A DNA stretch of 64,000 bases from Platycnemis pennipes (lineage: Eukaryota; Arthropoda; Insecta; Odonata; Platycnemididae), in the NCBI GenBank assembly GCA_933228895.1, contig OW121858.1:25877859-25941858 (forward strand). Reading direction: 5' to 3'. The stretch's first letter is position 1. Every line of letters begins with the position of its first letter. This document shows positions 33,601-46,800 of this stretch, one piece after another. The notes under the pieces were generated by a model that searched no databases, had not been told where the DNA came from, and saw nothing but the letters and a program-made list of their open reading frames with translations. The position numbers and the translations under genes are program-made.

Positions 33601-36070
33601 GGGACCTTCACTTCCGCAGCTCGGTGTTTATCCATTCCGCCACTCTCCCCCACCTCCTTTCCCGTTATTTTCTCGTTTATTCCATTTTCCATTTTTTTTT
33701 ATTAAGTATCGTTCCCTGGATTCGAACCTGGGACCTTCACGTCCGCAGATCGGTCTTTATCCACTCCGCCACTCTCCCTCCACCTCCTTTCCTCTAATTT
33801 TCTTTTTAATTACATTTTCCCTCTTCTTTCATTAAGTGCCGTCACTGGATTCGAAACTGGGACCTTCACTTCCGCAGCTCGGTGTTTATCCACTTCCCTA
33901 CTCTCCCCCCACCTCCTTTCCACTAATATTCTCTTTAATTCCATTTTCCCTCATTTTTTTTAAGTGCCGCAGCTGAATTTTTTAAGTGCCGTTCCCTGGA
34001 TTCGAACCTGGGACCTTCACTTCCGCAGCTCAGTGTTTATCCACTCCACCACTCTCCACCCACCTCCTTTCCCCTTATTTTCTCTTTTATTCCATTTTCC
34101 CTCTTTTTTTATTAAATGCCGTTCCCTGGATTCGAACCTGGGACCTTCACTTCCGCAGCTCGGTGTTTATCCACTCCGCCACTCTCCCACCACCTACTTT
34201 CCCCTTATTTTCTTTTTTATTCCATTTTCCCTCTTTTATTATTAAGTGCCGTTCCCTGGATTCGAACCTGCGACCTTCACTTCCGCAGCTCGGTGTTTAT
34301 CCACTCCGCCACTCTCCCACCACCTCCTTTCCCCTTAATTTCTCTTTAATTCCATTTTCCCTCTTTTGATATTAGATGCCTTTCCCTGGATTCGAACCTG
34401 GGACCTTCACTTCCGCAGCTCGGTGTTTATCCACTCCGCCACTCTCTTACCACCTCCTTTCCCCTTATTTTCACTTTTATTCCATTTTCCCTCTTTTATT
34501 ATTAAGTGCCGTTCCCTGGATTCGAACCTGGGACCTTCACTTCCGCAGCTCTGTGTTTTATCCACTCCGCCACTCTCCCTCCCACCTCATTTCCCCTTAT
34601 TTTCTCTTTTATTCCATTTTCCCTCTTTTTTTATTAAGTGCCGTTCCCTGGATTCGAACCTGGGACCTTCACTTCCGCAGCTCGGTGTTTATCCACTCCG
34701 CCACTCTCCCCCCACCTCCTTTCCCCTTATTTTCTCGTTTATTCCATTTTCCCTCTTTTTTTATTAAGTGCCGTTCCCTGGATTCAAACCTGGGACCTTC
34801 ACTTCCGCAGCTCGGTGTTTATCCACTCCGCCACTCTCTCCCCACCTCCTTTCCCCTTATTTTCTCTTTTATTCCATTTTCCCTCTTTTATTATTAAGTG
34901 CCGTTCCCTGGATTCGAGCCTGGGACCTTCACTTCCGCAGCTCGGTGTTTATCCACTCCGCCACTCTCCCCCCACCTCCTTTACCGTTATTTTCTCGTTT
35001 ATTCCATTTTCCCTTTTTTTTTATTAAGTGCCGTTCCCTGGATTCGAACCTGGGACCTTCACTTCCGCAGCTCAGTGTTTATCCACTCCGCCACTCTCCC
35101 CCCACCTCCTTACCCCATATTTTTTCTTTTATTCCATTTACCCTCTTTTATTATTAAGTGCCGTTCCCTGGATTCAAACCTGGGACCTTTACTTCCACAG
35201 CTCGGTGTTTATCCATTCTGCCACTCTCCCCCCACCTCCTTTCCCCTAATTTTCTCTTTTATTCCATTTTCCCTCTTTTTTTATTAAGTGCCGTTCCCTG
35301 GATTCAAACATGGGACGTTCACTTCCGCAGCTCGGTGTTTATCCACTCCGCCACTCTCCCCCCTTCTCCTTTCCTCTTATTTTCCCCTTTATTCCATTTT
35401 CCTTCTTTTTTTATTAAGTGCCGTTCCCTGGATTCGAACCTGAGACCTTCACTTCCGCAGCTCAGTGTTTATCCACTCCGCCATTCTCCCTCCACATCCT
35501 ATCCCCATATTTACTCTTTTATTCCATTTTCCCTCTTTAATTATTAGATTCCGTTCCCTGGATTCGAACCTGGGACCTTCACTTCCGCAGCTCGGTGTTT
35601 ATCCAATCCGCCACTCTCCCCCCACCTCCTTTCCCCTTATTTTCTCTTTTATTCCATTTTCCCTCTTTTTTTATTAAGTGCCGTTCCCTGGATTCGAACC
35701 TGGGACCTTCACTTCCGCAGCTCGGTGTTTTTCCACTCCGCCACTCTCCCCCCACCTCCTTTCCCGTTATTTTCTCGTTTATTCCATTTTCCCTTTTTTT
35801 TTATTAAGTGCCGTTCCCTGGATTCGAACCTGGGACCTTCACTTCCGCAGCTCGGTGTTAATCCACTCCGCCACTCTCCCCCCACCTCCTTTCCCCTTAT
35901 TTTCTCTTTTATTCCATTTTCCCTCTTTTTTTATTAAGTGCCGTTCCCTGGATTCGAACCTGGGACCTTCACTTCCGCAGCTCGGTGTTTATCCACTCCG
36001 CCACTCTCCCCCCACCTCCTTTCCCCTTATTTTCTCTTTTATTCCATTTTCCCTCTTTTTTTATTAAGTG
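30690..36070. repeat. Right copy of the 5,454-bp duplication, one monomer shorter
   Basis: The copy opens in a hybrid unit at 30,613-30,742: the left half keeps CACTCCGCC (through 30,676) and the right half has CCCCTAATTTT (30,703), so the exchange is between these points. The offset falls from 5,454 to 5,324 after about 33,490, showing loss of one 130-bp unit, and returns to 5,325 after a one-base gain near 34,580. Substitutions include TTACCTGG near 31,789 and CTCATTTCC near 31,344. Confidence 0.83.
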
Positions 36071-36456
36071 CCGTTCCCTGGATTCGAACCTGGGACCTTC
36101 ACTTCCGCAGCTGGTGTTTATCCACTCCGCAACTCTCTCCCCACCTCCTTTCCCGTTATTTTCTCGTTTATTCCATTTTCCCTTTTTTTTTTATTAAGTG
36201 CCGTTCCCTGGATTCGAACCTGAGACCTTCACTTCCGCAGCTCAGTGTTTATCCACTCCGCCATTCTCCCTCCACATCCTATCCCCATATTTACTCTTTT
36301 ATTCCATTTTCCCTCTTTAATTATTAGATTCCGTTCCCTGGATTCGAACCTGGGACCTTCACTTCCGCAGCTCGGTGTTAATCCACTCCGCCACTCTCCC
36401 CCCACCTCCTTTCCCGTTATTTTCTCGTTTATTCCATTTTCCCTTTTTTTTATTAA

Positions 36457-36571
36457 GTGCCGTTCCCTGGATTCGAACCTGGGACCTTCACGTCCGCAGA
36501 TCGGTCTTTATCCACTCCACCACTCTCCCCTTATTTTCTCTTTTATTCCATTTTCCCTCTTTTTTTATTAA
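36457..36571. repeat. 115-bp short monomer with 15-bp deletion
   Basis: The unit lacks 15 bases between CTCTCCCC and TTATTTTC. The deletion can be explained by slippage between two CCCC tracts of the linker. The same unit appears at 45,657-45,771 as part of the 9,200-bp copy. Confidence 0.85.
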
Positions 36572-39500
36572 ATGCCGTTCCCTGGATTCGAGCCTGGGAC
36601 CTTCACTTCCGCAGCTCGGTGTTTATCCATTCCGCCACTCTACCCCCACCTCCTTTCCCGTTATTTTCTCGTTTATTCCATTTTCCATTTTTTTTTATTA
36701 AGTATCGTTCCCTGGATTCGAACCTGGGACCTTCACGTCCGCAGATCGGTCTTTATCCACTCCACCACTCTCCCCCCACCTCCTTTCCCCTTATTTTCTC
36801 TTTTATTCCATTTTCCCTCTTTTTTTATTAAATGCCGTTCCCTGGATTCGAACCTGGGACCTTCACTTCCGCAGCTCGGTGTTTATCCACTCCGCCACTC
36901 TCCCACCACCTACTTTCCCCTTATTTTCTCTTTTATTCCATTTTCCCTCTTTTATTATTAAGTGCCGTTCCCTGGATTCGAACCTGCGACCTTCACTTCC
37001 GCAGCTCGGTGTTTATCCACTCCGCCACTCTCCCACCACCTCCTTTCCCCTTAATTTCTCTTTTTTTCCATTTTCCATCTTTTGATATTAGATGCCTTTC
37101 CCTGGATTCGAACCTGGGACCTTCACTTCCGCAGCTCGGTGTTTATCCACTCCGCCACTCTCCCCCCTTCTCCTTTCCTCTTATTTTCCCCTTTATTCCA
37201 TTTTCCTTCTTTTTTTATTAAGTGCCGTTCCCTGGATTCGAACCTGAGACCTTCACTTCCGCAGCTCAGTGTTTATCCACTCCGCCATTCTCCCTCCACA
37301 TCCTATCCCCATATTTACTCTTTTATTCCATTTTCCCTCTTTAATTATTAGATTCCGTTCCCTGGATTCGAACCTGGGACCTTCACTTCCGCAGCTCGGT
37401 GTTAATCCACTCCGCCACTCTCCCCCCACCTCCTTTCCCGTTATTTTCTCGTTTATTCCATTTTCCCTTTTTTTTTATTAAGTGCCGTTCCCTGGATTCG
37501 AGCCTGGGACCTTCACTTCCGCAGCTCGGTGTTTATCCACTCCGCCACTCTCCCCCCACCTCCTTTCCCGTTATTCCATTTTCCCTTTTTTTTTATTAAG
37601 TGCCGTTCCCTGGATTCGAACCTGGGACCTTCACTTCCGCAGCTCGGTGTTAATCCACTCCGCCACTCTCCCCCCACCTCCTTTCCCCTTATTTTCTCTT
37701 TTATTCCATTTTCCCTCTTTTTTTATTAAGTGCCGTTCCCTGGATTCGAGCCTGGGACCTTCACTTCCGCAGCTCGGTGTTTATCCACTCCGCCACTCTC
37801 CCCCCACCTCCTTTCCCGTTATTTTCTCGTTTATTCCATTTTCCCTTTTTTTTTATTAAGTGCCGTTCCCTGGATTCGAGCCTGGGACCTTCACTTCCGC
37901 AGCTCGGTGTTTATCCACTCCGCCACTCTCCCCCCACCTCCTTTCCCGTTATTTTCTCGTTTATTCCATTTTCCCTTTTTTTTTATTAAGTGCCGTTCCG
38001 TGGATTCGAACCTGGGACCTTCACTTCCGCAGCTCGGTGTTTATCCACTCCGCCACTCTCCCCCCACCTCCTTTCCCCTTATTTTCTCTTTTATTCCATT
38101 TTCCCTCTTTTATTATTAAGTGCCGTTCACTGGATTCGAGCCTGGGACCTTCACTTCCGCAGCTCGGTGTTTATCCATTCCGCCACTCTACCCCCACCTC
38201 CTTTCCCGTTATTTTCTCGTTTATTCCATTTTCCATTTTTTTTTATTAAGTATCGTTCCCTGGATTCGAACCTGGGACCTTCACGTCCGCAGATCGGTCT
38301 TTATCCACTCCACCACTCTCCCCCCACCTCCTTTCCCCTTATTTTCTCTTTTATTCCATTTTCCCTCTTTTTTTATTAAATGCCGTTCCCTGGATTCGAA
38401 CCTGGGACCTTCACTTCCGCAGCTCGGTGTTTATCCACTCCGCCACTCTCCCACCACCTACTTTCCCCTTATTTTCTCTTTTATTCCATTTTCCCTCTTT
38501 TATTATTAAGTGCCGTTCCCTGGATTCGAACCTGCGACCTTCACTTCCGCAGCTCGGTGTTTATCCACTCCGCCACTCTCCCACCACCTCCTTTCCCCTT
38601 AATTTCTCTTTTATTCCATTTTCCCTCTTTTGATATTAGATGCCTTTCCCTGGATTCGAACCTGGGACCTTCACTTCCGCAGCTCGGTGTTTATCCACTC
38701 CGCCACTCTCCTACCACCTCCTTTCCCCTTATTTTCACTTTTATTCCATTTTCCCTCTTTTTTTATTAAGTGCCGTTCCCTGGATTCGAACCTGGGACCT
38801 TCACTTCCGCAGCTCGGTGTTAATCCACTCCGCCAGTCTCCCCCCACCTCATTTCCCCTTATTTTCTCTTTTATTCCATTTTCCCTCTTTTTTTATTAAG
38901 TGCCGTTCCCTGGATTCGAACCTGGGACCTTCACTTCCGCAGCTCGGTGTTTATCCACTCCGCCACTCTCCCCCCACCTCCTTTCCCCTTATTTTCTCGT
39001 TTATTCCATTTTCCCTCTTTTTTTATTAAGTGCCGTTCCCTGGATTCGAACCTGGGACCTTCACTTCCGCAGCTCGGTGTTTATCCACTCCGCCACTCTC
39101 CCACCACCTACTTTCCCCTTATTTTCTCTTTTATTCCATTTTCCCTCTTTTATTATTAAGTGCCGTTCCCTGGATTCGAACCTGCGACCTTCACTTCCGC
39201 AGCTCGGTGTTTATCCACTCCGCCACTCTCCCACCACCTCCTTTCCCCTTAATTTCTCTTTTATTCCATTTTCCCTCTTTTGATATTAGATGCCTTTCCC
39301 TGGATTCGAACCTGGGACCTTCACTTCAGCAGCTCGGTGTTTATCCACTCCGCCACTCTCCCACCACCTCCTTTCCCCTTATTTTCACTTTTATTCCATT
39401 TTCCCTCTTTTATTATTAAGTGCAGTTCCCTGGATTCGAACCTGGGACCTTCACTTCCGCAGCTCGGTGTTTATCCACTCCGCCACTCTCCCACCACCTC

Positions 39501-42137
39501 CTTTCCCCTTATTTTCTCTTTTATTCCATTTTCCCACTTTTTTTAATAAGTGCCGTTCCCTGGATTCGAACCTGGGACCTTCACTTCCGCAGCTCGAAGT
39601 TTATCCACTCCGCCACTCTCCCCCCACCTCCTTTCCCCTTATTTTCTCTTTTATTCCATTTTCCCTCTTTTTTTATTAAGTGCCGTTCCCTGGATTCGAA
39701 CCTGAGACCTTCACTTCCGCAGCTCGGTGTTAATCCACTCCGCCACTCTCCCCCCACCTCCTTTCCCCTTATTTTCTCTTTTATTCCATTTTCCCCCTTT
39801 TTTTATTAAGTGCCGTTCCCTGGATTAGAACCTGGGACCTTCACTTCCGCAGCTCGGTGTTTATCCACTCCGCCACTCGCCCCCCACCTCCTTTCCCCTT
39901 ATTTTCTCTTTTATTCCATTTTCCCTCTTTTTTTATTAAGTGCCGTTCCCTGGATTCGAACCTGGGACCTTCACTTCCGCAGCTCGGTGTTAATCCACTC
40001 CGCCACTCTCCCCCCACCTCATTTCCCCTTATTTTCTCTTTTATTCCATTTTCCCTCTTTTTTTATTAAGTGCCGTTCCCTGGATTCGAACCTGGGACCT
40101 TCACTTCCGCAGCTCGGTGTTTATCCACTCCGCCACTCTCCCCCCACCTCCTTTCCCCTTATTTTCTCGTTTATTCCATTTTCCCTCTTTTTTTATTAAG
40201 TGCCGTTCCCTGGATTCAAACCTGGGACCTTCACTTCCGCAGCTCGGTGTTTATCCACTCCGCCACTCTCTCCCCACCTCCTTTCCCCTTATTTTCTCTT
40301 TTATTCCATTTTCCCTCTTTTATTATTAAGTGCCGTTCCCTGGATTCGAGCCTGGGACCTTCACTTCCGCAGCTCAGTGTTTATCCACTCCGCCACTCTC
40401 CCCCCACCTCCTTTACCGTTATTTTCTCGTTTATTCCATTTTCCCTTTTTTTTATTAAGTGCCGTTCCCTGGATTCGAACCTGGGACCTTCACTTCCGCA
40501 GCTCGGTGTTTATCCACTCCGCCACTCTCCCCCCACCTCCTTACCCCATATTTTTTCTTTTATTCCATTTACCCTCTTTTATTATTAAGTGCCGTTCCCT
40601 GGATTCAAACCTGGGACCTTTACTTCCACAGCTCGGTGTTTATCCATTCTGCCACTCTCCCCCCACCTCCTTTCCCCTAATTTTCTCTTTTATTCCATTT
40701 TCCCTCTTTTTTTATTAAGTGCCGTTCCCTGGATTCAAACATGGGACGTTCACTTCCGCAGCTCGGTGTTTATCCACTCCGCCACTCTCCCCCCTTCTCC
40801 TTTCCTCTTATTTTCCCCTTTATTCCATTTTCCTTCTTTTTTTATTAAGTGCCGTTCCCTGGATTCGAACCTGAGACCTTCACTTCCGCAGCTCAGTGTT
40901 TATCCACTCCGCCATTCTCCCTCCACATCCTATCCCCATATTTACTCTTTTATTCCATTTTCCCTCTTTAATTATTAGATTCCTTTCCCTGGATTCGAAC
41001 CTGGGACCTTCACTTCCGCAGCTCGGTGTTTATCCAATCCGCCACTCTCCCCCCACCTCCTTTCCCCTTATTTTCTCTTTTATTCCATTTTCCCTCTTTT
41101 TTTATTAAGTGCCGTTCCCTGGATTCGAACCTGGGACCTTCACTTCCGCAGCTGGTGTTTATCCACTCCGCAACTCTCTCCCCACCTCCTTTCCCCTTAT
41201 TTTCTCTTTTATTCCATTTTCCCTCTTTTATTATTAAGTGCCGTTCCCTGGATTCGAGCCTGGGACCTTCACTTCCGCAGCTCGGTGTTTATCCACTCCG
41301 CCACTCTCCCCCCACCTCCTTTCCCGTTATTTTCTCGTTTATTCCATTTTCCCTTTTTTTTTATTAAGTGCCGTTCCCTGGATTCGAGCCTGGGACCTTC
41401 ACTTCCGCAGCTCGGTGTTTATCCACTCCGCCACTCTCCCCCCACCTCCTTTCCCGTTATTTTCTCGTTTATTCCATTTTCCCTTTTTTTTTATTAAGTG
41501 CCGTTCCGTGGATTCGAACCTGGGACCTTCACTTCCGCAGCTCGGTGTTTATCCACTCCGCCACTCTCCCCCCACCTCCTTTCCCCTTATTTTCTCTTTT
41601 ATTCCATTTTCCCTCTTTTATTATTAAGTGCCGTTCCCTGGATTCGAGCCTGGGACCTTCACTTCCGCAGCTCGGTGTTTATCCATTCCGCCACTCTACC
41701 CCCACCTCCTTTCCCGTTATTTTCTCGTTTATTCCATTTTCCATTTTTTTTTATTAAGTATCGTTCCCTGGATTCGAACCTGGGACCTTCACGTCCGCAG
41801 ATCGGTCTTTATCCACTCCACCACTCTCCCCCCACCTCCTTTCCCCTTATTTTCTCTTTTATTCCATTTTCCCTCTTTTTTTATTAAATGCCGTTCCCTG
41901 GATTCGAACCTGGGACCTTCACTTCCGCAGCTCGGTGTTTATCCACTCCGCCACTCTCCCACCACCTACTTTCCCCTTATTTTCTCTTTTATTCCATTTT
42001 CCCTCTTTTATTATTAAGTGCCGTTCCCTGGATTCGAACCTGCGACCTTCACTTCCGCAGCTCGGTGTTTATCCACTCCGCCACTCTCCCACCACCTCCT
42101 TTCCCCTTAATTTCTCTTTTATTCCATTTTCCCTCTT

Positions 42138-43700
42138 TTGATATTAGATGCCTTTCCCTGGATTCGAACCTGGGACCTTCACTTCCGCAGCTCGGTGTTT
42201 ATCCACTCCGCCACTCTCCCACCACCTCCTTTCCCCTTATTTTCACTTTTATTCCATTTTCCCTCTTTTTTTATTAAGTGCCGTTCCCTGGATTCGAACC
42301 TGGGACCTTCACTTCCGCAGCTCGGTGTTTATCCACTCCGCCACTCTCCCACCACCTCCTTTCCCCTTAATTTCTCTTTTATTCCATTTTCCGTCTTTTG
42401 ATATTAGATGCCTTTCCCTGGATTCGAACCTGGGACCTTCACTTCCGCAGCTCGGTGTTTATCCACTCCGCCACTCTCCCACCACCTCGTTTCCCCTTAT
42501 TTTCACTTTTATTCCATTTTCCCTCTTTTATTATTAAGTGCCGTTCCCTGGATTCGAGCCTGGGACCTTCACTTCCGCAGCTCGGTGTTTATCCATTCCG
42601 CCACTCTACCCCCACCTCCTTTCCCGTTATTTTCTCGTTTATTCCATTTTCCATTTTTTTTTATTAAGTATCGTTCCCTGGATTCGAACCTGGGACCTTC
42701 ACGTCCGCAGATCGGTCTTTATCCACTCCACCACTCTCCCCCCACCTCCTTTCCCCTTAATTTCTCTTTTATTCCATTTTCCCTCTTTTGATATTAGATG
42801 CCTTTCCCTGGATTCGAACCTGGGACCTTCACTTCCGCAGCTCGGTGTTTATCCACTCCGCCACTCTCCCACCAAATACTTTCCCCTTATTTTCTCTTTT
42901 ATTACATTTTCCCTCTTTTATTATTAAGTGCCGTTCCCTGGATTCGAACCTGCGACCTTCACTTCCGCAGCTCGGTGTTTATCCACTCCGCCACTCTCCC
43001 ACCACCTCCTTTCCCCTTAATTTCTCTTTTATTCCATTTTCCCTCTTTTGATATTAGATGCCTTTCCCTGGATTCGAACCTGGGACCTTCACTTCCGCAG
43101 CCTGGTGTTTATCCACTCCGCCACTCTCCCACCACCTCCTTTCCCCTTATTTTCACTTTTATTCCATTTTCCCTCTTTTTTTATTAAGTGCCGTTCCCTG
43201 GATTCGAACCTGGGACCTTCACTTCCGCAGCTCGGTGTTTATCCACTCCGCCACTCTCCCACCACCTCCTTTCCCCTTAATTTCTCTTTTATTCCATTTT
43301 CCCTCTTTTGATATTAGATGCCTTTCCCTGGATTCGAACCTGGGACCTTCACTTCCGCAGCTCGGTGTTTATCCACTCCGCCACTCTCCCACCACCTACT
43401 TTCCCCTTATTTTCTCTTTTATTCCATTTTCCCTCTTTTATTATTAAGTGCCGTTCCCTGGATTCGAACCTGCGACCTTCACTTCCGCAGCTCGGTGTTT
43501 ATCCACTCCGCCACTCTCCCACCACCTCCTTTCCCCTTAATTTCTCTTTTATTCCATTTTCCCTCTTTTGATATTAGATGCCTTTCCCTGGATTCGAACC
43601 TGGGACCTTCACTTCAGCAGCTCGGTGTTTATCCACTCCGCCACTCTCCCACCACCTCCTTTCCCCTTATTTTCACTTTTATTCCATTTTCCCTCTTTTA
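42138..43700. repeat. Local 260-bp dimer series (copied at 51,338-52,900)
   Basis: The marker TTTTGATATTAGATGCC, which elsewhere appears about once per kilobase or less, occurs here at 42,138, 42,398, 42,788, 43,048, 43,308 and 43,568. The spacing is 260 bp except for one 390-bp gap that holds a different unit. Two alternating monomer types have therefore been amplified as a pair. The series is repeated at +9,200. Confidence 0.8.
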
Positions 43701-43837
43701 TTATTAAGTGCCGTTCCCTGGATTCGAACCTGGGACCTTCACTTCCGCAGCTCTGTGTTTATCCACTCCGCCACTCTCCCACCACCTCCTTTCCCCTTAT
43801 TTTCTCTTTTATTCCATTTTCCCACTTTTTTTAATAA

Positions 43838-46800
43838 GTGCCGTTCCCTGGATTCGAACCTGGGACCTTCACTTCCGCAGCTCGGTGTTTATCCACTCCG
43901 CCACTCTCCCCCCACCTCCTTTCCCCTTATTTTCTCGTTTATTCCATTTTCCCTCTTTTTTTATTAAGTGCCGTTCCCTGGATTCAAACCTGGGACCTTC
44001 ACTTCCGCAGCTCGGTGTTTATCCACTCCGCCACTCTCTCCCCACCTCCTTTCCCCTTATTTTCTCTTTTATTCCATTTTCCCTCTTTTATTATTAAGTG
44101 CCGTTCCCTGGATTCGAGCCTGGGACCTTCACTTCCGCAGCTCGGTGTTTATCCACTCCGCCACTCTCCCCCCACCTCCTTTACCGTTATTTTCTCGTTT
44201 ATTCCATTTTCCCTTTTTTTTTATTAAGTGCCGTTCCCTGGATTCGAACCTGGGACCTTCACTTCCGCAGCTCGGTGTTTATCCACTCCGCCACTCTCCC
44301 CCCACCTCCTTACCCCATATTTTTTCTTTTATTCCATTTACCCTCTTTTATTATTAAGTGCCGTTCCCTGGATTCAAACCTGGGACCTTTACTTCCACAG
44401 CTCGGTGTTTATCCATTCTGCCACTCTCCCCCCACCTCCTTTCCCCTAATTTTCTCTTTTATTCCATTTTCCCTCTTTTTTTATTAAGTGCCGTTCCCTG
44501 GATTCAAACATGGGACGTTCACTTCCGCAGCTCGGTGTTTATCCACTCCGCCACTCTCCCCCCTTCTCCTTTCCTCTTATTTTCCCCTTTATTCCATTTT
44601 CCTTCTTTTTTTATTAAGTGCCGTTCCCTGGATTCGAACCTGAGACCTTCACTTCCGCAGCTCAGTGTTTATCCACTCCGCCATTCTCCCTCCACATCCT
44701 ATCCCCATATTTACTCTTTTATTCCATTTTCCCTCTTTAATTATTAGATTCCGTTCCCTGGATTCGAACCTGGGACCTTCACTTCCGCAGCTCGGTGTTT
44801 ATCCAATCCGCCACTCTCCCCCCACCTCCTTTCCCCTTATTTTCTCTTTTATTCCATTTTCCCTCTTTTTTTATTAAGTGCCGTTCCCTGGATTCGAACC
44901 TGGGACCTTCACTTCCGCAGCTCGGTGTTTTTCCACTCCGCCACTCTCCCCCCACCTCCTTTCCCGTTATTTTCTCGTTTATTCCATTTTCCCTTTTTTT
45001 TTATTAAGTGCCGTTCCCTGGATTCGAACCTGGGACCTTCACTTCCGCAGCTCGGTGTTAATCCACTCCGCCACTCTCCCCCCACCTCCTTTCCCCTTAT
45101 TTTCTCTTTTATTCCATTTTCCCTCTTTTTTTATTAAGTGCCGTTCCCTGGATTCGAACCTGGGACCTTCACTTCCGCAGCTCGGTGTTTATCCACTCCG
45201 CCACTCTCCCCCCACCTCCTTTCCCCTTATTTTCTCTTTTATTCCATTTTCCCTCTTTTTTTATTAAGTGCCGTTCCCTGGATTCGAACCTGGGACCTTC
45301 ACTTCCGCAGCTGGTGTTTATCCACTCCGCAACTCTCTCCCCACCTCCTTTCCCGTTATTTTCTCGTTTATTCCATTTTCCCTTTTTTTTTTATTAAGTG
45401 CCGTTCCCTGGATTCGAACCTGAGACCTTCACTTCCGCAGCTCAGTGTTTATCCACTCCGCCATTCTCCCTCCACATCCTATCCCCATATTTACTCTTTT
45501 ATTCCATTTTCCCTCTTTAATTATTAGATTCCGTTCCCTGGATTCGAACCTGGGACCTTCACTTCCGCAGCTCGGTGTTAATCCACTCCGCCACTCTCCC
45601 CCCACCTCCTTTCCCGTTATTTTCTCGTTTATTCCATTTTCCCTTTTTTTTATTAAGTGCCGTTCCCTGGATTCGAACCTGGGACCTTCACGTCCGCAGA
45701 TCGGTCTTTATCCACTCCACCACTCTCCCCTTATTTTCTCTTTTATTCCATTTTCCCTCTTTTTTTATTAAATGCCGTTCCCTGGATTCGAGCCTGGGAC
45801 CTTCACTTCCGCAGCTCGGTGTTTATCCATTCCGCCACTCTACCCCCACCTCCTTTCCCGTTATTTTCTCGTTTATTCCATTTTCCATTTTTTTTTATTA
45901 AGTATCGTTCCCTGGATTCGAACCTGGGACCTTCACGTCCGCAGATCGGTCTTTATCCACTCCACCACTCTCCCCCCACCTCCTTTCCCCTTATTTTCTC
46001 TTTTATTCCATTTTCCCTCTTTTTTTATTAAATGCCGTTCCCTGGATTCGAACCTGGGACCTTCACTTCCGCAGCTCGGTGTTTATCCACTCCGCCACTC
46101 TCCCACCACCTACTTTCCCCTTATTTTCTCTTTTATTCCATTTTCCCTCTTTTATTATTAAGTGCCGTTCCCTGGATTCGAACCTGCGACCTTCACTTCC
46201 GCAGCTCGGTGTTTATCCACTCCGCCACTCTCCCACCACCTCCTTTCCCCTTAATTTCTCTTTTTTTCCATTTTCCATCTTTTGATATTAGATGCCTTTC
46301 CCTGGATTCGAACCTGGGACCTTCACTTCCGCAGCTCGGTGTTTATCCACTCCGCCACTCTCCCCCCTTCTCCTTTCCTCTTATTTTCCCCTTTATTCCA
46401 TTTTCCTTCTTTTTTTATTAAGTGCCGTTCCCTGGATTCGAACCTGAGACCTTCACTTCCGCAGCTCAGTGTTTATCCACTCCGCCATTCTCCCTCCACA
46501 TCCTATCCCCATATTTACTCTTTTATTCCATTTTCCCTCTTTAATTATTAGATTCCGTTCCCTGGATTCGAACCTGGGACCTTCACTTCCGCAGCTCGGT
46601 GTTAATCCACTCCGCCACTCTCCCCCCACCTCCTTTCCCGTTATTTTCTCGTTTATTCCATTTTCCCTTTTTTTTTATTAAGTGCCGTTCCCTGGATTCG
46701 AGCCTGGGACCTTCACTTCCGCAGCTCGGTGTTTATCCACTCCGCCACTCTCCCCCCACCTCCTTTCCCGTTATTCCATTTTCCCTTTTTTTTTATTAAG

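Larger units (their letters stand above)
34638..43838. repeat. Left copy of a 9,200-bp tandem duplication
   Basis: Each monomer from about 34,638 to 43,838 recurs 9,200 bp later. The only difference that I noticed is 35,074 A against 44,274 G. The block contains a 115-bp short unit at 36,457, a 118-bp short unit at 37,482, and a 260-bp dimer series at 42.1-43.7 kb. It has no 22-bp remnant. Its left end overlaps the right copy of the 5,454-bp duplication. Confidence 0.9.
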
